A stretch of 64,000 nt of DNA, taken from the NCBI RefSeq assembly GCF_000313755.1, contig NZ_AMZB01000104.1, forward strand, positions 24,577 through 88,576, in the 5' to 3' direction. The notes below the pieces were generated by a model. That model did no database searches and had not been told where the DNA came from. It was given only the letters and a program-made list of their open reading frames with translations. The DNA comes from Pseudomonas nitroreducens TX1. GTDB taxonomy: Bacteria; Pseudomonadota; Gammaproteobacteria; Pseudomonadales; Pseudomonadaceae. Each line of letters begins with the position of its first letter. The first letter of the stretch is position 1. A program made the translations under genes and the position numbers. This document shows, in pieces, positions 33,542-41,616 of this stretch.

Positions 33542-36500
33542 ATGTCACTGTTCTTCATCAAGCGCCCCAACTTCGCGTGGGTGGTGGCGCTGTTCATTTC
33601 CCTGGCCGGCCTGCTGGCGATTCCGCTGCTGCCGGTAGCGCAATACCCCAGCGTGGCGCCGCCGCAGATCACCGTCACTGCCACCTACCCCGGCGCGTCT
33701 GCACAGGTGCTGGTGGACTCGGTCACCAGCGTGATCGAGGAGGAGCTCAACGGCGCCAAGGGCCTGCTCTACTTCGAGTCCACCAGCAACTCCAACGGCA
33801 TGGCCGAAGTGGTGGTCACTTTCCAGCCCGGAACCAACCCGGAGCTGGCCCAGGTGGACGTACAGAACCGCCTGAAGAAGGCCGAGGCACGCATGCCCCA
33901 GGCCGTGCTCACGCAGGGGCTGGAGGTCGAGCAGACCAGCGCCGGCTTCCTGCTGATCTACGCGCTGAACTACAAGGAAGGCTCCCAGCGCACCGATACC
34001 ACTGCCCTGGGCGATTACGCCGCGCGCAATATCAACAACGAGCTGCGCCGCGTACAAGGCGTCGGCAAGCTGCAGTTCTTCTCCTCCGAAGCGGCCATGC
34101 GGGTGTGGATCGACCCGCAGAAGCTGGTCGGCTATGGCTTGTCCATCGATGACGTGGGCAATGCCATTCGTGGGCAGAACGTGCAGGTGCCGGCCGGCAG
34201 CTTCGGCGCCTCCCCCGGCAGCACCGAGCAGGAGCTGACTGCCACCCTCGCCGTAAAAGGCACCCTGGACGACCCGGCGGAGTTCGGCCGCATCGTCCTG
34301 CGCGCCAATCCGGATGGTTCCACCGTGAAGCTGGCCGACGTGGCACGCCTGGAAGTCGGCAGCGAGAGCTACAACTTCACCGCGCGCCTGGACGGCAAGC
34401 CCACCGTGGCCGGCGCCATCCAGCTTTCCCCCGGCGCCAACGCCTTGCAGACCGCCGCGTTGGTGAAGGAACGCCTGGCCGAGCTGTCGGTGAACTTCCC
34501 CGACGACGTCGAGTACTCGGTGCCCTACGACACCTCGCGCTTCGTCGACGTGGCCATCGAAAAGGTCATCCACACCCTGCTCGAAGCCATGGTGCTGGTA
34601 TTCCTGGTGATGTTCCTGTTCCTGCAGAACGTGCGCTACACCCTGATCCCGGCCATCGTGGTGCCGGTGTGCCTGCTGGGCACGCTGACGGCGATGTACC
34701 TGCTGGGCTTCTCGGTGAACATGATGACCATGTTCGGCATGGTGCTGGCCATCGGCATCCTGGTGGACGACGCGATTGTGGTGGTGGAGAACGTCGAGCG
34801 GATCATGGCCGAGGAAGGCCTGTCCCCGCCTGCCGCCACCGTCAAGGCAATGGGCCAGGTGTCCGGCGCGATCATCGGCATCACTCTGGTGCTCTCGGCG
34901 GTGTTCATGCCGCTGGCGTTCATGGCGGGTTCGGTGGGAGTGATCTACCAGCAATTCTCCCTGTCGCTGGCGGTGTCGATCCTGTTCTCCGGTTTCCTCG
35001 CCCTGACCTTCACCCCGGCGCTGTGCGCGACCCTGCTCAAGCCGGTCCCCGAAGGCCACCACGAGAAGCGTGGTTTCTTCGGCGCCTTCAACCGGGGCTT
35101 CAACCGCCTGACCGAACGCTACACCCTGCTCAACACGGCGCTGGTCAAGCGTGCCGGGCGCTACATGCTGATCTACGCCGGCATCGTCGCCCTGCTCGGC
35201 TACAGCTACCTGCGCTTGCCGGAATCCTTCGTGCCGGTGGAAGACCAGGGCTACATGATCGTCGACATCCAGCTACCGCCGGGCGCCACCCGTGCGCGAG
35301 CCGACGTCACCGGCCAGGAGCTGGAGCGGTTCCTCAAGTCCCGCGAGGCCGTGGCCTCGTCCTTCCTGGTGATGGGCTTCAGCTTCTCCGGCATGGGCGA
35401 GAACGCCGCGCTGGCCTTCCCGACCCTGAAGGACTGGTCCGTGCGCGACAAATCGCAGTCGGCCGAAGCGGAAACCGCGGCGATCAACGAACGCTTCGCC
35501 GGCATCAGCGACGGCGCGATCATGGCCGTGACCCCGCCGCCCATCGACGGCCTGGGCAACTCCGGCGGCTTCTCGCTGCGCCTGCAGGACCGCGCCGGCC
35601 TCGGCCGCGAGGCGCTGCTGGCGGCCCGCGACCAACTGCTCGGTGAGGCCAACGGCAATCCGAAGATCCTCTACGCCATGATGGAGGGCCTCGCCGAGGC
35701 ACCCCAGCTGCGCCTGGAGATCGACCGCGAGAAGGCGCGCACCCTGGGCGTCAGCTTCGAGTCCATCAGCAGTGCGCTGTCCACCGCCTTCGGCTCCTCG
35801 GTGATCAACGACTTCGCCAACGCCGGCCGCCAGCAACGCGTGGTGGTACAGGCCGAACAAGGCGACCGGATGACCCCGGAAGCCGTGCTCAAGCTCTATG
35901 TGCCCAACAGCGCCGGTGAGCTGGTGCCGCTGTCCGCCTTCGTCAGCACCCGCTGGGAAGAAGGCCCGGTGCAGCTGGCGCGCTACAACGGCTACCCGTC
36001 GATCCGCATCTCCGGCGACGCCGCCCCCGGCGTCAGCACCGGCGAGGCCATGGCTGAAATGCAGCGTCTGGTGAGCGAACTGCCGGCCGGCATCGGCTAC
36101 GAATGGACCGGCCTCTCCTACCAGGAGAAGGTCGCCAGCGGCCAGGCGAGCCAACTGTTCGCACTCGCCATCCTGGTGGTGTTCCTGCTGCTGGTGGCGC
36201 TCTACGAGAGCTGGGCGATCCCGCTGTCGGTGATGCTCATCGTGCCCATCGGCGCATTGGGCGCGGTGCTCGCGGTGACGATCACCGGGCTGCCCAACGA
36301 CGTGTACTTCAAGGTTGGCCTGATCACCATCATCGGCCTGGCGGCGAAGAACGCGATCCTCATCGTCGAGTTCGCCAAGGAGCTCTGGGAACAGGGCCAC
36401 AGCCTGCGCGACGCCGCGATCCAGGCCGCGCGCCTGCGCTTCCGGCCAATCATCATGACGTCCATGGCCTTCATCCTCGGCGTGGTGCCGCTGGTGGTCG

Positions 36501-36673
36501 CCAGCGGCGCCGGCGCTGCCAGCCAACGTGCCATCGGCACCGGGGTGATCGGCGGGATGCTCAGCGCCACGCTGCTCGGGGTGATCTTCGTGCCCATCTG
36601 CTTCGTCTGGCTGCTGTCGCTGCTGCGTCGCCACCCCAAACCTGCGCATCAACCGTCGGAGGTCGCGCAATGA
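33542..36673 (+). CDS. mexD: MexD, inner-membrane RND multidrug efflux transporter
   Basis: The 1043-residue transporter uses the proton gradient to expel drugs in a trimer; the length equals that of P. aeruginosa MexD. It has 12 membrane helices with two large periplasmic loops. Key features are the helix-4 aspartates in [22 protein letters not shown], the helix-10 lysine in [21 protein letters not shown], and the HAE1 signature near the start ([31 protein letters not shown]). It follows mexC by 21 bp and overlaps oprJ by four bases (ATGA), so the three are one operon. No interruption is seen. Confidence 0.93.
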   Translation: MSLFFIKRPNFAWVVALFISLAGLLAIPLLPVAQYPSVAPPQITVTATYPGASAQVLVDSVTSVIEEELNGAKGLLYFESTSNSNGMAEVVVTFQPGTNPELAQVDVQNRLKKAEARMPQAVLTQGLEVEQTSAGFLLIYALNYKEGSQRTDTTALGDYAARNINNELRRVQGVGKLQFFSSEAAMRVWIDPQKLVGYGLSIDDVGNAIRGQNVQVPAGSFGASPGSTEQELTATLAVKGTLDDPAEFGRIVLRANPDGSTVKLADVARLEVGSESYNFTARLDGKPTVAGAIQLSPGANALQTAALVKERLAELSVNFPDDVEYSVPYDTSRFVDVAIEKVIHTLLEAMVLVFLVMFLFLQNVRYTLIPAIVVPVCLLGTLTAMYLLGFSVNMMTMFGMVLAIGILVDDAIVVVENVERIMAEEGLSPPAATVKAMGQVSGAIIGITLVLSAVFMPLAFMAGSVGVIYQQFSLSLAVSILFSGFLALTFTPALCATLLKPVPEGHHEKRGFFGAFNRGFNRLTERYTLLNTALVKRAGRYMLIYAGIVALLGYSYLRLPESFVPVEDQGYMIVDIQLPPGATRARADVTGQELERFLKSREAVASSFLVMGFSFSGMGENAALAFPTLKDWSVRDKSQSAEAETAAINERFAGISDGAIMAVTPPPIDGLGNSGGFSLRLQDRAGLGREALLAARDQLLGEANGNPKILYAMMEGLAEAPQLRLEIDREKARTLGVSFESISSALSTAFGSSVINDFANAGRQQRVVVQAEQGDRMTPEAVLKLYVPNSAGELVPLSAFVSTRWEEGPVQLARYNGYPSIRISGDAAPGVSTGEAMAEMQRLVSELPAGIGYEWTGLSYQEKVASGQASQLFALAILVVFLLLVALYESWAIPLSVMLIVPIGALGAVLAVTITGLPNDVYFKVGLITIIGLAAKNAILIVEFAKELWEQGHSLRDAAIQAARLRFRPIIMTSMAFILGVVPLVVASGAGAASQRAIGTGVIGGMLSATLLGVIFVPICFVWLLSLLRRHPKPAHQPSEVAQ

Positions 36674-38088
36674 CCGCCCTGCACCAACCCGCCATCACCC
36701 TGCTGCTGGCGCTGACCCTGGGTGGTTGCTCCATGGCACCCACCTACGAACGCCCGGAAGCACCCGTGGCGCAGGGCTGGAGCGGCCCCGCCGCCCGGCC
36801 CGGCGCCGCGGCGAGCCAGCTGGACTGGCAGACCTTCATCGTCGACAGCGAACTGCGTGAGCTGGTGAGCGTCGCGCTGGACAACAACCGCTCGCTGCGC
36901 CAGACCCTGCTGGACATCGAACAGGCCCGCGCGCAGTACCGCATCCAGCGCGCCGACCGCGCGCCCGGCCTGAGCGGCGCCGCCAGCGGCAATCGCCAGC
37001 GGCTGCCGGCGGACCTGTCCAGCAGCGGCGGTTCGGCGGTGAGCAGCAGCTATCAGGTCGGCCTGGCCTTGCCCGACTACGAACTGGACCTGTTCGGCCG
37101 GGTGAAGAGCCTGACCGACGCCGCGCTGGAGCAATACCTCTCCACCGAGGAAGCCGCGCGCAGTGCACGCATCGCGCTGATCGCCGAGGTCAGCCAGGCC
37201 TATCTCACCTACGACGGCGCCCAGCGCCGTCATTCGCTCACCGAGCAGACCCTGGCCAGCCGCGAGGATTCGCTCAGCCTGATCGGCCAGCGGCGCACTG
37301 CCGGCGCGGCCACGGCGCTGGACTATCAGGAAGCGCTCGGACTGGTGGAACAGTCCCGTGCCGAGCTGGAAAGCAACGCACGGCAGAAGCAACAGGCGCT
37401 CAATGCCCTGGTGCTGCTGCTCGGCACTGCCGATGCAGCCAGGCGCATCCCGCAGGTGCCGCAGGACAAGCCCATGCTGATCCAGGACATCGCACCGGGC
37501 ACCCCGTCTGAGCTGATCGAGCGGCGCCCGGACATCCTCGCCGCCGAGCATGTGCTCAAGGCACGCAATGCCGACATTGGCGCAGCCCGCGCGGCGTTCT
37601 TCCCGCGCATCAGCCTGACGGGCAGTTTCGGTACGTCCAGTGCGGAAATGTCCGGGCTGTTCGGCGGCGGCTCGCGTTCGTGGAGCTTCGTGCCGACCTT
37701 GTCGCTGCCGATCTTCGATGCCGGGCGCAACAGCGCCAACCTCGACCTGGCCAAGGTGCGCAAGGATTCGGCCGTCGCCGCCTACGAAGGCACCATCCAG
37801 ACCGCGTTCCGGGAAGTGGCCGACGCGCTTGCGGCGACCGATACCCTGCGCCGCGAGGAAGCCGCGCGCCGGGCCCTGGCCAACACCACCAACGAAACGC
37901 TGAAGCTGGCCAAGGCGCGCTACGAAGGCGGCGTCGACAGTCACCTGCGCTACCTCGACGCGCAGCGCAGCAACTTCGTCAACGAGTCGGCCTACATCGA
38001 GACCAGCACACAGCGGCAGATCGCCCTGGTGGACCTGTTCCGTGCCCTCGGCGGCGGCTGGAGCGGCAAGGTGACGGCGCAACGCTGA
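36670..38088 (+). CDS. oprJ: OprJ, outer-membrane channel of the MexCD pump
   Basis: The 472-residue lipoprotein forms a trimeric outer-membrane channel and periplasmic tunnel. The signal peptide ends in the lipobox LGGC (Cys20), followed by [13 protein letters not shown]. Two structural repeats of the NodT/OprM family are visible, with [25 protein letters not shown] and [25 protein letters not shown] motifs. It overlaps the mexD stop by four bases, so translation is coupled. It is the last gene of the operon; an intergenic repeat follows, which could stabilise or end the mRNA. Confidence 0.9.
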   Translation: MTALHQPAITLLLALTLGGCSMAPTYERPEAPVAQGWSGPAARPGAAASQLDWQTFIVDSELRELVSVALDNNRSLRQTLLDIEQARAQYRIQRADRAPGLSGAASGNRQRLPADLSSSGGSAVSSSYQVGLALPDYELDLFGRVKSLTDAALEQYLSTEEAARSARIALIAEVSQAYLTYDGAQRRHSLTEQTLASREDSLSLIGQRRTAGAATALDYQEALGLVEQSRAELESNARQKQQALNALVLLLGTADAARRIPQVPQDKPMLIQDIAPGTPSELIERRPDILAAEHVLKARNADIGAARAAFFPRISLTGSFGTSSAEMSGLFGGGSRSWSFVPTLSLPIFDAGRNSANLDLAKVRKDSAVAAYEGTIQTAFREVADALAATDTLRREEAARRALANTTNETLKLAKARYEGGVDSHLRYLDAQRSNFVNESAYIETSTQRQIALVDLFRALGGGWSGKVTAQR

Positions 38089-38101
38089 CCGCGCACCTCC
38101 A

Positions 38102-38174
38102 CGTAGGGCGCATAACCCGGAACGGGTTATCCGCCTCCATGGCGGGCAACGCCTCAGGCGTTATGCGCCCTACG
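38102..38174. repeat. Intergenic repeat doublet, GTAGGGCGCATAAC family
   Basis: CGTAGGGCGCATAACCCG/CGGGTTATCCGCC and GGCGGGCAACGCCTCAGGCGTTATGCGCCCTACG make a long self-complementary element after oprJ. The outer arms (GTAGGGCGCATAAC and GTTATGCGCCCTAC) pair over the whole length. It is a relative of 30041-30078 and part of 16576-16646. Confidence 0.8.
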
Positions 38175-38181
38175 GTGCTGT

Positions 38182-38490
38182 TCAGGCATCGAACACCGGC
38201 CGGAAGAAGCTGCGCTCGTAGCTGAGGATGCAGCGGGTTTCTTCGGCATAACGGAACGCCGCCTGGCAATCGGGATCGTCCATCGACCGCTGCCGATAGG
38301 TTTCGTACTCGGCAAGGCTGGGGAAGGTGAACATCGCCAGGGCAATGTTGCTGGCGCCCTCGGAGGGCAGGAAGTACCCATGGTGCTGGCCGCCGAAGCG
38401 CTCCACCAGGGGAATCCACAGCCGGCCGTAGTGTTCGAATTCCTTGAGCTTGTAGGGGTCCAGCACGTAGCGCAGGTAACAGGTGACCAT
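38182..38490 (-). CDS. NIPSNAP family protein
   Basis: The 102-residue protein is a single dimeric alpha/beta-barrel (ferredoxin-like) domain of the NIPSNAP family, with MVTCYLRYVLDPYKLKEFEHYGRLWIPLVERFGGQHHGYFLPSE at the start and SFFRPVF at the end. The molecular function is unclear; some bacterial members are small monooxygenase-like proteins. It is convergent with the mexCD-oprJ operon. No operon partner is seen. Confidence 0.85.
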   Translation of the reverse strand: MVTCYLRYVLDPYKLKEFEHYGRLWIPLVERFGGQHHGYFLPSEGASNIALAMFTFPSLAEYETYRQRSMDDPDCQAAFRYAEETRCILSYERSFFRPVFDA

Positions 38491-38578
38491 CTTGCCAACT
38501 CTCTTACGTTGAATGGGACGGCCACTCTACCTAGTCCTCGCGGGAACGCCTAAACGGCCTCCCCGGCATATGGTCTTC

Positions 38579-38654
38579 GTAGGAGCGAGCTTGCTCGCGA
38601 ACAGTCCTCCCGGCGACCTCGTGTCAAGCGGTTCGCGAGCAAGCTCGCTCCTAC
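38579..38654. repeat. REP doublet (inverted pair)
   Basis: GTAGGAGCGAGCTTGCTCGC (38579) and its inverted copy ending at 38654 are separated by 28 bases, the usual REPIN arrangement. It occupies most of the 300-base gap between the NIPSNAP and MgtC genes. Confidence 0.88.
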
Positions 38655-38790
38655 AGGTCACAGCCCGCCTGTGACATCTCAGCCCGTATCGCCCGCCAGC
38701 CCGTTAGACTGGACGCACCTCCCCATTCACCAGGGGCACGATGCCCCTATCCACCAGCGCTGGCGCGAGGCCAGCGCCGAGCACAACGGC

Positions 38791-39483
38791 ATGTACTTCG
38801 ACATCATTCTCGACCTTTTCGCGGCGCTCTGCTTCGGCGCGCTGATCGGCATGGAGCGCCAATGGCGCCAACGCTTCACGGGCGTGGCCACCCATGGTCT
38901 GGTGTCCCTCGGTGCGGCCACCTTCGCCACCCTGCCCTTCCTCATAGGCGCGGAGGACCAGGTGGTGCGCATGTCGGCCCAGGTGGTCACCGGCATCGGC
39001 TTCCTCGGCGCCGGTGTGATCATGCGCGACGGCCTCAGCGTGCGCGGCCTGAGCACCGCAGCCACGGTCTGGTGCACTGGCGCGGTGGGCGTGCTGGCAG
39101 GCAGTGGCTTCCTCGCGGCAGCGCTGGTCGCCACCCTGCTGATCGTGCTGTGCAACCTGACCCTGCCTTCGGTGACCCGCTGGATCCAGCGTCACGCGCC
39201 GATCGAACCGAGCAGCGAGCGCTACTACAGGGTCGAGGCCGTCACCGAGGCGCACCAGGAAGCCTTGGTGCGCTCAACCCTGCTGCGTCGCCTGAGCGCC
39301 AACGGCCTGGCTCTGCAAAGCCTGGAAAGCCACGCGCGCAAGACCGGCGGCGAAGTGGAAGTGGCCGCGCTGGTCCTCGCGCCCAGCGACAAGGACAGCC
39401 TGCTGGAAGCCCTGGTCGGCGAGCTGGCATTGGCGCCCTATGTGTCGGCCGCCAGCTGGTCGGTCAGCGACGGGCCGCAGTGA
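38791..39483 (+). CDS. MgtC/SapB family membrane protein
   Basis: The 230-residue inner-membrane protein has the MgtC core of about four or five helices with signature LFAALCFGALIGMERQWRQRF, GIGFLGAGVIMRDGLSVRGLSTAATVWCTGAVGVLAG, and an ACT-like cytoplasmic C-terminus (about 150-230). MgtC proteins modulate P-type ATPases or ATP synthase and matter for growth at low magnesium. ATG 38791 begins the first helix; upstream in-frame GTG 38671 would add a non-family extension. A strong terminator follows. No magnesium-sensor gene is adjacent. Confidence 0.82.
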   Translation: MYFDIILDLFAALCFGALIGMERQWRQRFTGVATHGLVSLGAATFATLPFLIGAEDQVVRMSAQVVTGIGFLGAGVIMRDGLSVRGLSTAATVWCTGAVGVLAGSGFLAAALVATLLIVLCNLTLPSVTRWIQRHAPIEPSSERYYRVEAVTEAHQEALVRSTLLRRLSANGLALQSLESHARKTGGEVEVAALVLAPSDKDSLLEALVGELALAPYVSAASWSVSDGPQ

Positions 39484-39496
39484 TCTTCATGACATG

Positions 39497-39525
39497 AAAA
39501 AGGGAGCCCATCGGCTCCCTTTTTT
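39497..39525. terminator. Bidirectional intrinsic terminator
   Basis: AAAAAGGGAGCC and GGCTCCCTTTTTT pair around CATC. It serves the MgtC gene on the plus strand and the cupin gene on the minus strand. Confidence 0.9.
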
Positions 39526-39538
39526 CATGGCGCCAGGG

Positions 39539-39883
39539 TCAGGCGAAAACGAAGTACTTGCGCACCGTCTCCACCACTTCCCAGGTGCCCTTCATGCCCG
39601 GCTCGATGACGAACACGTCGCCGGCACGCAGGTGGATCGGCTGCTCGCCCTCGGGGGTGATCACGCAGTAGCCGTCGAGGAAGTGGCAGTACTCCCACTT
39701 CTCGTAGCTCACCTCGAACTTGCCGGGGGTGCAGATCCAGGTGCCCATGATCTTGCTGCCGTCCGCCGACAGGTAGGCGTTGAGGTTGACCGTGTGCGGG
39801 TCACCGCCAATGCGCTTCCATTTGGTGGCGTCCAGCACGGGCGTCGGGCAGGTATCGCGCAGCACGGTGATGAAATCGGACAT
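39539..39883 (-). CDS. Cupin domain protein (DUF861 type)
   Basis: The 114-residue protein is a single cupin barrel of the (S)-ureidoglycine aminohydrolase-like DUF861 group: GTWICTPGKFEVSYEKWEYCHFLDGYCVITPEGEQPIHLRAGDVFVIEPGMKGTWEVVETVRKYFV. The first cupin motif keeps the glutamate/histidine pattern in WEYCHFLDG, while the second is atypical. The substrate is unknown. It is convergent with the MgtC gene across a shared terminator. Confidence 0.85.
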   Translation of the reverse strand: MSDFITVLRDTCPTPVLDATKWKRIGGDPHTVNLNAYLSADGSKIMGTWICTPGKFEVSYEKWEYCHFLDGYCVITPEGEQPIHLRAGDVFVIEPGMKGTWEVVETVRKYFVFA

Positions 39884-40002
39884 GACAGCTCCAGGTCGTT
39901 GCAGTGAAGGTTCGCCACCCTAGCCACGAAGCGCCGCTGGCGGTTGCCTGGATTCGACATCGGTATGCCTGCCAGCGCTGCCCGCCCTTCTTTCGCCCCT
40001 CC

Positions 40003-40016
40003 TGACAAATTTGTCA
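40003..40016. promoter_or_regulatory. Perfect palindrome TGACAAATTTGTCA, CusR/CopR-like operator
   Basis: The 14-bp palindrome fits the core TGACAA-N2-TTGTCA of the E. coli CusR box, which copper-response regulators of this type use. It lies 120 bp upstream of the first codon of the OprD remnant. Metal control is inferred from the motif; no regulator gene is adjacent. Confidence 0.5.
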
Positions 40017-40135
40017 TCCACAGCTCACCTGCCCGTTATCCGTGCTCCCACACGATGCCCGTGGCCCTCGCCACGCCTGGGCAAAAACAACAACAGCAGG
40101 CGCTAGCCAACCGTCCTGCCCTTGGGAGCACATCC

Positions 40136-40391
40136 ATGTATCGCACGGATCGAAAGTACCGACGCAACTTCCCGCTGGCGGCGTCGCTGCTGGCGCCGCG
40201 ACGACAACGGCGATCCACTCACCGACCAGAAGCGCTGGGAACGCGATATCGAGGCCAGGTACGTGTTCCAGAAAGGCCAGCTCAAGGACCTTTCCCTGCG
40301 TGTGCGGCAGGCAACGACCCGCGCCACCGCCTTGGAATCGGACCTGGACGAAGTGCGGCTGATCGTCGAATACCCCCTGGCGATTCTGTGA
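40136..40391 (+). pseudogene. OprD-family porin remnant
   Basis: The last 65 codons (from about 40196) encode an OprD-type C-terminus: TDQKRWERDIEARYVFQKGQ, LKDLSLRVRQATTRATALES and DLDEVRLIVEYPLAIL. A GGAG-preceded ATG at 40136 opens MYRTDRKYRRNFPLAASLLAP, which looks like the start of a signal sequence but is one frame off from the OprD tail. About 350 residues of the porin (plug-side strands and loops) are missing. The 5' region upstream still carries the operator-like palindrome. The gene is clearly non-functional. Confidence 0.75.
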
Positions 40392-40413
40392 CGGCCTGCG
40401 CCGGGCGGGAGGA

Positions 40414-40467
40414 TGACGGAATTGTCAGCTGCGCCTCAGCCTCCCGTCAGGCGCCTCTGCGTATAAC
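40414..40467 (+). promoter_or_regulatory. Second palindrome TGACGGAATTGTCA with downstream -10 box
   Basis: TGAC-GGAATT-GTCA (40414-40427) has the same half-sites and spacing as the palindrome at 40003. A TATAAC box lies at 40462-40467, putting the operator about 53 bases before a start near 40474, the position used by activators of the CusR type. There is no clear -35 box, as expected for an activated promoter. Confidence 0.45.
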
Positions 40468-40473
40468 GGAAGG

Positions 40474-40594
40474 CATCACCGCCCCCAAGGCAACCGGTGA
40501 TGATTTCCCCCGCAAGACTGCTCCACTTCCTGGCGCTCCACGTGCCCCTTTGGAGGAAGAGGAACCCTCGGCGCCCGCCTGGGCGCCTTTTTTT
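40474..40594 (+). ncRNA. Candidate regulated small RNA or attenuated leader
   Basis: From the predicted start near 40474 the transcript would fold an 8-bp hairpin (CATCACCG/CGGTGATG, 40474-40502), run through a C-rich unpaired stretch, and end at a strong terminator (40570-40594). No coding frame with a ribosome-binding site is seen inside. It could be a stand-alone sRNA or the leader of an operon that has been deleted. Confidence 0.4.
40570..40594 (+). terminator. Strong plus-strand intrinsic terminator
   Basis: GGCGCCC, loop GCCT, GGGCGCC followed by seven T. No intact plus-strand gene lies upstream to use it, only the OprD remnant and the candidate RNA. Confidence 0.85.
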
Positions 40595-40693
40595 GCCCTG
40601 CGCAGACTCAGAAGCTTGGGTCGCGGATCGCCGGGAGCACCAGCTCGCGCATGAACCAGGCACAGGGAAGTCGCAGCAGCGCATCGACCATCC

Positions 40694-40922
40694 TCACCAC
40701 ATCCCGACCGGCACCTGATGCTCCGCGCCACGCTGCGCAGCTTCCGCCAAGGGCACGGACAGCGGGTCCTTGGTATTCAGGTCGCCGCGCTGGTGCAGGG
40801 TGATCGCCAGTTTCCACTCGCGGAAGCCTTCGCGCAGTGCATCGGCGCTGCCTGTGAGGGCGAACTGGGAGACGACGAAAGCCATTTCCGGGCGGGCCAG
40901 TCCCCAGGATCAGCATGTTCAT
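40694..40922 (-). pseudogene. Frameshifted small gene, about 76 codons
   Basis: The start MNMLILG (ATG 40922) is in one frame, and the continuing LARPEMAFVVSQFALTGSAD, ALREGFREWKLAITLHQRGD and LNTKDPLSVPLAEAAQRGAE up to PVGMW-stop is in another. Removing one base near 40902 restores a single reading frame. The family is not recognised. It lies 9 bp after the small membrane-protein gene and belongs to the SoxR-box operon. A sequencing error cannot be excluded. A further short frame (MVDALLRLPCAWFM...) follows downstream to 40608. Confidence 0.5.
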
Positions 40923-40931
40923 GACGGCTCC

Positions 40932-41417
40932 CTAGACCCAGCGGCCATTGAGGACGACAAAGCCGGCCAGCACCCAGACCACCAGCAGCAGGTGAGTCAG
41001 TTGCAAGCCCTCCTGGCGAATCCAGTAGCCGAACCACAGGCCGCCCAGCAGCATCGCAAAGAGGAAGGCCAGGGCCGCGCTCGCCGCAAGGTTCAGCCAG
41101 GCCCGCGCCGGCTCCAGGCCTTCACCGAGCAGCAGGTGGTAGCACCCGGTCCAGGCCGTCGCCGCAGCAACCCCCTGCAGCAGCACGATGAATGCCAGCG
41201 CCAGGCGCGCCAGCCTGGGATCGGCCAGCGCCCGCGCCAGCAGGGGCGTATCGATGGCCGGCGCCTGGCGCAGCGGCGCCATCGACAGCGTGGCCCCGAT
41301 GGCGCCCACCGAACTTGCAAAGGCATGCAGGTTGTTGATCAGCGCAATGCTCAGCCAGAGGCTGAAACCCAGGGTGTGAACCGCGAGGAAGATCGTCAGT
41401 GAAAGGTGGGTATCCAT
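40932..41417 (-). CDS. DUF2165-like small integral membrane protein under a SoxR box
   Basis: The 161-residue protein has four hydrophobic segments: LSLTIFLAVHTLGFSLWLSIALI, LARLALAFIVLLQGVAAATAWTG, LNLAASAALAFLFAMLLGGLWFGYWI and THLLLVVWVLAGFVVL. The layout resembles DUF2165 predicted small membrane proteins, but the match is by topology, not a firm motif. AGGA stands six bases before ATG 41417. It is the first gene behind the SoxR-type promoter at 41535-41565 and precedes the frameshifted gene by 9 bp. A role in response to redox-cycling compounds is inferred from the promoter. Confidence 0.6.
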   Translation of the reverse strand: MDTHLSLTIFLAVHTLGFSLWLSIALINNLHAFASSVGAIGATLSMAPLRQAPAIDTPLLARALADPRLARLALAFIVLLQGVAAATAWTGCYHLLLGEGLEPARAWLNLAASAALAFLFAMLLGGLWFGYWIRQEGLQLTHLLLVVWVLAGFVVLNGRWV

Positions 41418-41534
41418 GCCAGGTCCTTGTTCGCCATGCCCAGGCCCGCCACGGCAGCGGGAAACCCTCCCCGCACCGGGCGTACCGCCATCCATTGCCC
41501 GGCGCTGGGCGCTGCCGGGAAGGTTCGGCCGGGA

Positions 41535-41565
41535 CTCTAAGACCTCAACCGCAGTTGAGGTCAAG
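41535..41565 (-). promoter_or_regulatory. SoxR box within a 19-bp-spaced promoter
   Basis: GACCTCAAC-CGCA-GTTGAGGTC (41542-41563) is a perfect dyad and contains the SoxR pattern CCTCAA-N6-TTGAGG (41544-41561). On the minus strand it lies between TTGACC (-35, 41565-41560) and TAGAGT (-10, 41540-41535), with a 19-base spacer typical of MerR/SoxR-activated promoters. Start of transcription would be near 41528, giving a leader of about 110 nt before the membrane-protein gene. Confidence 0.8.
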
Positions 41566-41616
41566 CAAGGAAATGGGCGTGCCTGAACGGGCCCGTGCAC
41601 CGCGGGGCGCCGGGTG

